Assembly (NCBI GenBank): GCA_018702715.1
Contig: JABIYQ010000380.1
Span: 1 to 19,032 of the forward strand
From: Desulfobacula sp.
GTDB taxonomy: Bacteria; Desulfobacterota; Desulfobacteria; Desulfobacterales; Desulfobacteraceae
DNA length: 19,032 nucleotides
Reading direction: 5' to 3'
Each line of letters begins with the position of its first letter. Position 1 is the first letter of the stretch. This document shows, piece by piece, positions 16,670 to 19,032 of this stretch. Made by a program: the position numbers and the translations under genes. The notes beneath the pieces were generated by a model, which was not told the origin of the DNA, searched no databases, and saw only the letters and a list, made by a program, of their open reading frames with translations.

Positions 16670-16695
16670 GGTGCCATTGAAAAATTCAAGGCGCC
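16670..16695 (+). promoter_or_regulatory. Strong hairpin in the ilvN leader
   Basis: GGTGCC (16670-16675) pairs with GGCGCC (16690-16695) with one G-U, and TTGAA (16677-16681) pairs with TTCAA (16685-16689). One A is bulged and the loop is AAA, giving 11 paired bases. It ends 35 bases before the ilvN ATG. No U-run follows immediately; a run of six T starts about 20 bases later, so it is not a plain terminator. Confidence 0.5.
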
Positions 16696-16730
16696 GCCAT
16701 TCGTTTACATGGAATTTTTTATAGAATATT

Positions 16731-17216
16731 ATGAACCAGAACAAACACATACTTACCATGCTGGTAGAAAACGAACCCGGTGTAACCGCAAGGATTGCAG
16801 GACTTTTTGCAGGGAGGGGCTATAATATTGAAACCATCTGCGGGGCACCCACTGCCAATCCGAAAATGTCCAGGATCACAATTACAACAATTGCCCATCC
16901 TTTACAGCTGGAACAATGTAAAAAACAGATTGAACGCCTCGTAAATGTAATCAAACTGAAGGATATGACAGGAGAAAAGGCTGTAAAGCGTGAGATGGCA
17001 CTGATTTGTGTTAAAGTGCCACCTGGGGAAAAAGAAAGCCTAAACCGAATTATCGAGGCCTATAATGGCCGGATAATGGATACAGGCCCTGAATATTATA
17101 TTGTTGAAGTAACCGGCAATGAAGATACCATTGATGACTTGCTTGTGCTGCTTGAACCCTTTGGCATTAAAAAGCTTGCAAGATCCGGTGTATTGGCACT
17201 GTATAAAGAATCTTAA
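16731..17216 (+). CDS. ilvN: Acetolactate synthase small (regulatory) subunit
   Basis: Regulatory subunit of acetohydroxyacid synthase, which makes acetolactate and acetohydroxybutyrate for valine, leucine and isoleucine. The 161-aa protein has an N-terminal ACT domain with LVENEPGVTARIAGLFAGRG (residues 11-30) and YNIETI, the part that binds the feedback inhibitor valine in relatives. A second ferredoxin-like domain from about residue 80 shows REMALICVKV, IIEAYNGRIMD and a C-terminal GIKKLARSGVLAL segment. Length is normal. The catalytic subunit IlvB normally lies directly upstream but is absent here; the upstream neighbour is the divergent efflux operon. No good Shine-Dalgarno precedes the ATG (AGAATATT only). 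Confidence 0.94.
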   Translation: MNQNKHILTMLVENEPGVTARIAGLFAGRGYNIETICGAPTANPKMSRITITTIAHPLQLEQCKKQIERLVNVIKLKDMTGEKAVKREMALICVKVPPGEKESLNRIIEAYNGRIMDTGPEYYIVEVTGNEDTIDDLLVLLEPFGIKKLARSGVLALYKES

Positions 17217-17297
17217 GATAATAAAATCTTAAAATAAGGGTTGAAAGCTTTGGATAATTAATGGTATCTAATACTATTTTTTAATAAAAAGGTATAA

Positions 17298-18704
17298 ATG
17301 GCCCCTTTGGACAAGCATAACAGCCTTAAACACTTGCCAGGTGTTGATCAACTTCTGGATCTTGCCAAAAAAGATGATCGATTTATCGACATCCCCCGGA
17401 GCGTAATACTTGATGCTGTAAGAAAAGCCCTTGACCATATAAGACAGGATATCCTTGCGGGTATTGAAACCAGCACCGGCCATGAAACCATCCTGTTTAC
17501 GTCACACATCCTTGCCAAAGAAAAGATCAGGCCCAGACTTGTCCCGGTCATCAATGCAACGGGTGTGGTGCTCCATACTAACCTCGGCCGGTCACTTTTA
17601 TGTGAAGATGCCTTGAATAGCATTAAAACTATTGCCCAATCGTACTCCAATCTTGAATTAAAAATTGAAACCGGTAAAAGGGGGCTTCGGTATGAAGCCG
17701 TTGATGAACTGATCTGTGAACTAACCGGTGCTCAAAGCGCCATAGTTGTAAATAATAATGCCGGGGCTGTATTACTGGCTTTGAACACCATTGCCAAAGA
17801 TACACAGGTGGTGGTATCCAGAGGAGAGCTTGTTGAAATCGGCGGATCCTTCAGAGTACCGGATGTGATGACAAAAAGTGGATGTATATTAAAAGAAGTC
17901 GGCACCACAAACCGAACCCATTTAAGGGATTACACAGATGCCGTGTCTGATACCACAGGCCTTTTTTTAAAAGTTCATGCCAGTAATTATAAAATTGAAG
18001 GTTTTACGGCCAGTGTTGCTTTAAAAGACTTGGTATTGCTGGGTAAAGATAAGAACATACCTGTCATGGAAGATCTGGGATCAGGAACTTTAATTGATTT
18101 TTCCAAATATGGTCTGCCTTCAGAACCCACTATCGCCGATTCAGTTCATTCAGGCGCAGACGTTATCACTTTCAGCGGAGACAAGCTTCTAGGAGGGCCC
18201 CAGGCCGGTATTATTGTTGGAAAAAAAAAGACCATTGATTTAATCAAGAAAAACCCTCTAACAAGGACACTGAGGATTGACAAACTGACTCTTGCAGCCC
18301 TTGAATCCACGTTAAAGCTTTACAGGGATGAAAAAACCGCTGTCCAGAAAATACCCACCTTAAGAATGTTGACCATTCCTTTTAAAGATATTTGTAAAAA
18401 AGCTGACCAGTTATTCAAAACCATTAAAGATGCGATAGACTCTTTGGCAGATATTGATTTTGCGAACCTGAATTCAAGACCTGGAGGGGGCTCCTTTCCA
18501 GGACTGAATCTTGCGACCCGGTGTATCACAATCCAACCCAAAAACAGTTCCGTTTCCAAACTTGAGATGCGCATGCGTCTTTCAACACCACCCATTATCG
18601 GCAGGATAGAAGATAATAAATATATTCTGGATCCAAGAACGATTCAAGACGGCCAGGAGACCGTTATTTCATCAACTTTAGCCAAAATACTGATAAAAAA
18701 ATGA
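17298..18704 (+). CDS. selA: L-seryl-tRNA(Sec) selenium transferase (selenocysteine synthase)
   Basis: PLP enzyme that converts seryl-tRNA(Sec) to selenocysteyl-tRNA(Sec) using selenophosphate. The 468-aa length is standard. VINATGVVLHTNLGRS is at 84-99, RGELVEIGGSFRVPDV at 175-190, VGTTNRTHLRDY at 201-212, and the PLP lysine Lys296 lies in TFSGDKLLGGPQAG. The C-terminal domain holds RPGGGSFPG. AAAAAGG stands five bases before the ATG. It lies 81 bases after ilvN and its stop overlaps the next ATG by four bases. The usual partner selB and tRNA-Sec gene are not in the window. Its presence implies that some TGA codons in this genome are read as selenocysteine; none of the genes here seems to need that. 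Confidence 0.97.
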   Translation: MAPLDKHNSLKHLPGVDQLLDLAKKDDRFIDIPRSVILDAVRKALDHIRQDILAGIETSTGHETILFTSHILAKEKIRPRLVPVINATGVVLHTNLGRSLLCEDALNSIKTIAQSYSNLELKIETGKRGLRYEAVDELICELTGAQSAIVVNNNAGAVLLALNTIAKDTQVVVSRGELVEIGGSFRVPDVMTKSGCILKEVGTTNRTHLRDYTDAVSDTTGLFLKVHASNYKIEGFTASVALKDLVLLGKDKNIPVMEDLGSGTLIDFSKYGLPSEPTIADSVHSGADVITFSGDKLLGGPQAGIIVGKKKTIDLIKKNPLTRTLRIDKLTLAALESTLKLYRDEKTAVQKIPTLRMLTIPFKDICKKADQLFKTIKDAIDSLADIDFANLNSRPGGGSFPGLNLATRCITIQPKNSSVSKLEMRMRLSTPPIIGRIEDNKYILDPRTIQDGQETVISSTLAKILIKK

Positions 18705-19032
18705 CCTTTAAATTTTCCTCAAAAGAAATTCATTTTCTGAAAACCGATTCTGACGATTTCAAGATCAAACCCCCAAAAACCTATTTTGGTGATCTCCTTC
18801 TGGATAAATCAGACCAGCTTTTCACCTTTGAAAGACGGATGACAAAAACAAAAATCCCCGGGGGAAAATTCTTTATTGCCGTGATTCAAATTTCATTAAC
18901 ACCTGACAGCATTCTGGAAGCATCGGAAGATACTTTTAAAGAGGTCTTTAACTCATCTCTGGATCATAAAAAGGGTATCTGGGAAAACCTGAGTCAAAAT
19001 TTTTTTGCTTTAGCATTTTGGGGTTATAAAAA
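18701..19032 (+). CDS. Unknown protein coupled to selA (3' end outside window)
   Basis: ATG 18701 overlaps the selA stop as ATGA, and the frame stays open to the window end (110 full codons). The visible part starts MTFKFSSKEIHFLK and continues with a KPPKTYFGDLLLDKSDQLF segment, FERRMTKTKIPGGKFFIAVIQIS, a charged helix-like stretch, and LSQNFFALAFWGYK. No signal peptide or membrane helix is seen. The pattern loosely recalls a degenerate GGDEF-like domain, perhaps with later repeats, but I cannot establish this. It is not SelB, which would begin with a GTP-binding motif. Tight coupling suggests co-expression with selA. Confidence 0.7.
   Translation, partial: MTFKFSSKEIHFLKTDSDDFKIKPPKTYFGDLLLDKSDQLFTFERRMTKTKIPGGKFFIAVIQISLTPDSILEASEDTFKEVFNSSLDHKKGIWENLSQNFFALAFWGYK

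Larger units (their letters stand above)
16283..16730. promoter_or_regulatory. Divergent control region between efflux operon and ilvN
   Basis: This 448-base AT-rich stretch holds no gene with a good start. On the efflux side there is a promoter, a perfect palindrome and a repeated half-site (listed separately). Toward ilvN there is a strong hairpin (listed separately), a short GTGTA/TACAC inverted repeat at 16513-16529 with a TATACT -10-like box at 16516-16521 but no good -35, and a TTGTGG/CCACAA stem at 16544-16566. From TTG 16640 an overlapping frame begins with several branched-chain codons (Val Leu Ile Gln Leu Ile Leu) but lacks a proper start and runs into ilvN. Confidence 0.5.

Noticed and set aside
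16640..16825. 61-codon frame from TTG overlapping ilvN as a gene
   Set aside because: No spaced ribosome binding site, and its second half is an out-of-frame shadow of ilvN. Its N-terminal codons are kept only as a leader hypothesis.
17263..17284. GTAT-CTA-ATAC followed by T-run before selA as a terminator
   Set aside because: A four- to five-pair AT stem is too weak to call.

Overview
The window reads as ordinary chromosome from an AT-rich Gram-negative bacterium, most likely an anaerobic Desulfobacterota relative (sulfate-reducer type). That guess rests on the combination of selA (selenocysteine synthesis), an MEP-pathway ispF, a directly charging GlnRS, a monofunctional two-ACT aspartate kinase and a tripartite RND pump with an outer-membrane lipoprotein. 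The taxonomy is inference from gene content and protein style, not from a marker RNA. No rRNA, tRNA, IS element, phage gene or CRISPR array is visible.

Layout. 1-465: 3' end of an adenine deaminase gene. 613-2286 (+): glnS with its own promoter-like site. 2287-2443: convergent gap holding a coding-like remnant and an imperfect inverted repeat. 3877-2444 and 4392-3892 (-): cysS behind ispF, an operon with a very good sigma70-type promoter at 4446-4474. 4679-9743 (+): tag, a possible 39-codon ORF, a DUF2804 protein, nnrD/E (NAD(P)H-hydrate repair), tsaE (tRNA t6A synthesis) and aspartate kinase. 16282-9774 (-): outer-membrane factor, membrane fusion protein and RND pump, with pyrF as the apparent last gene. 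16283-16730: divergent control region. 16731-19032 (+): an ilvN without ilvB, selA, and a translationally coupled unknown gene cut by the window end.

How it works together. Most genes are housekeeping (tRNA charging, isoprenoid precursor, pyrimidine, aspartate-family and branched-chain amino acid synthesis, base-excision repair, cofactor repair). The efflux cluster is the only accessory-type module. Its start shows a perfect 18-bp palindrome lying between a predicted -10 box and the ribosome binding site, so it is probably repressor-controlled, but the regulator is not in the window.

The most informative non-obvious signals are: an ideal in-frame internal Shine-Dalgarno and ATG inside the aspartate kinase gene, predicting a separate regulatory beta subunit; the efflux operator; a strong hairpin before ilvN; pyrF placed at the tail of the efflux operon; and the unknown gene fused by a 4-base overlap to selA. 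I do not see a convincing wholly new multi-gene system here.
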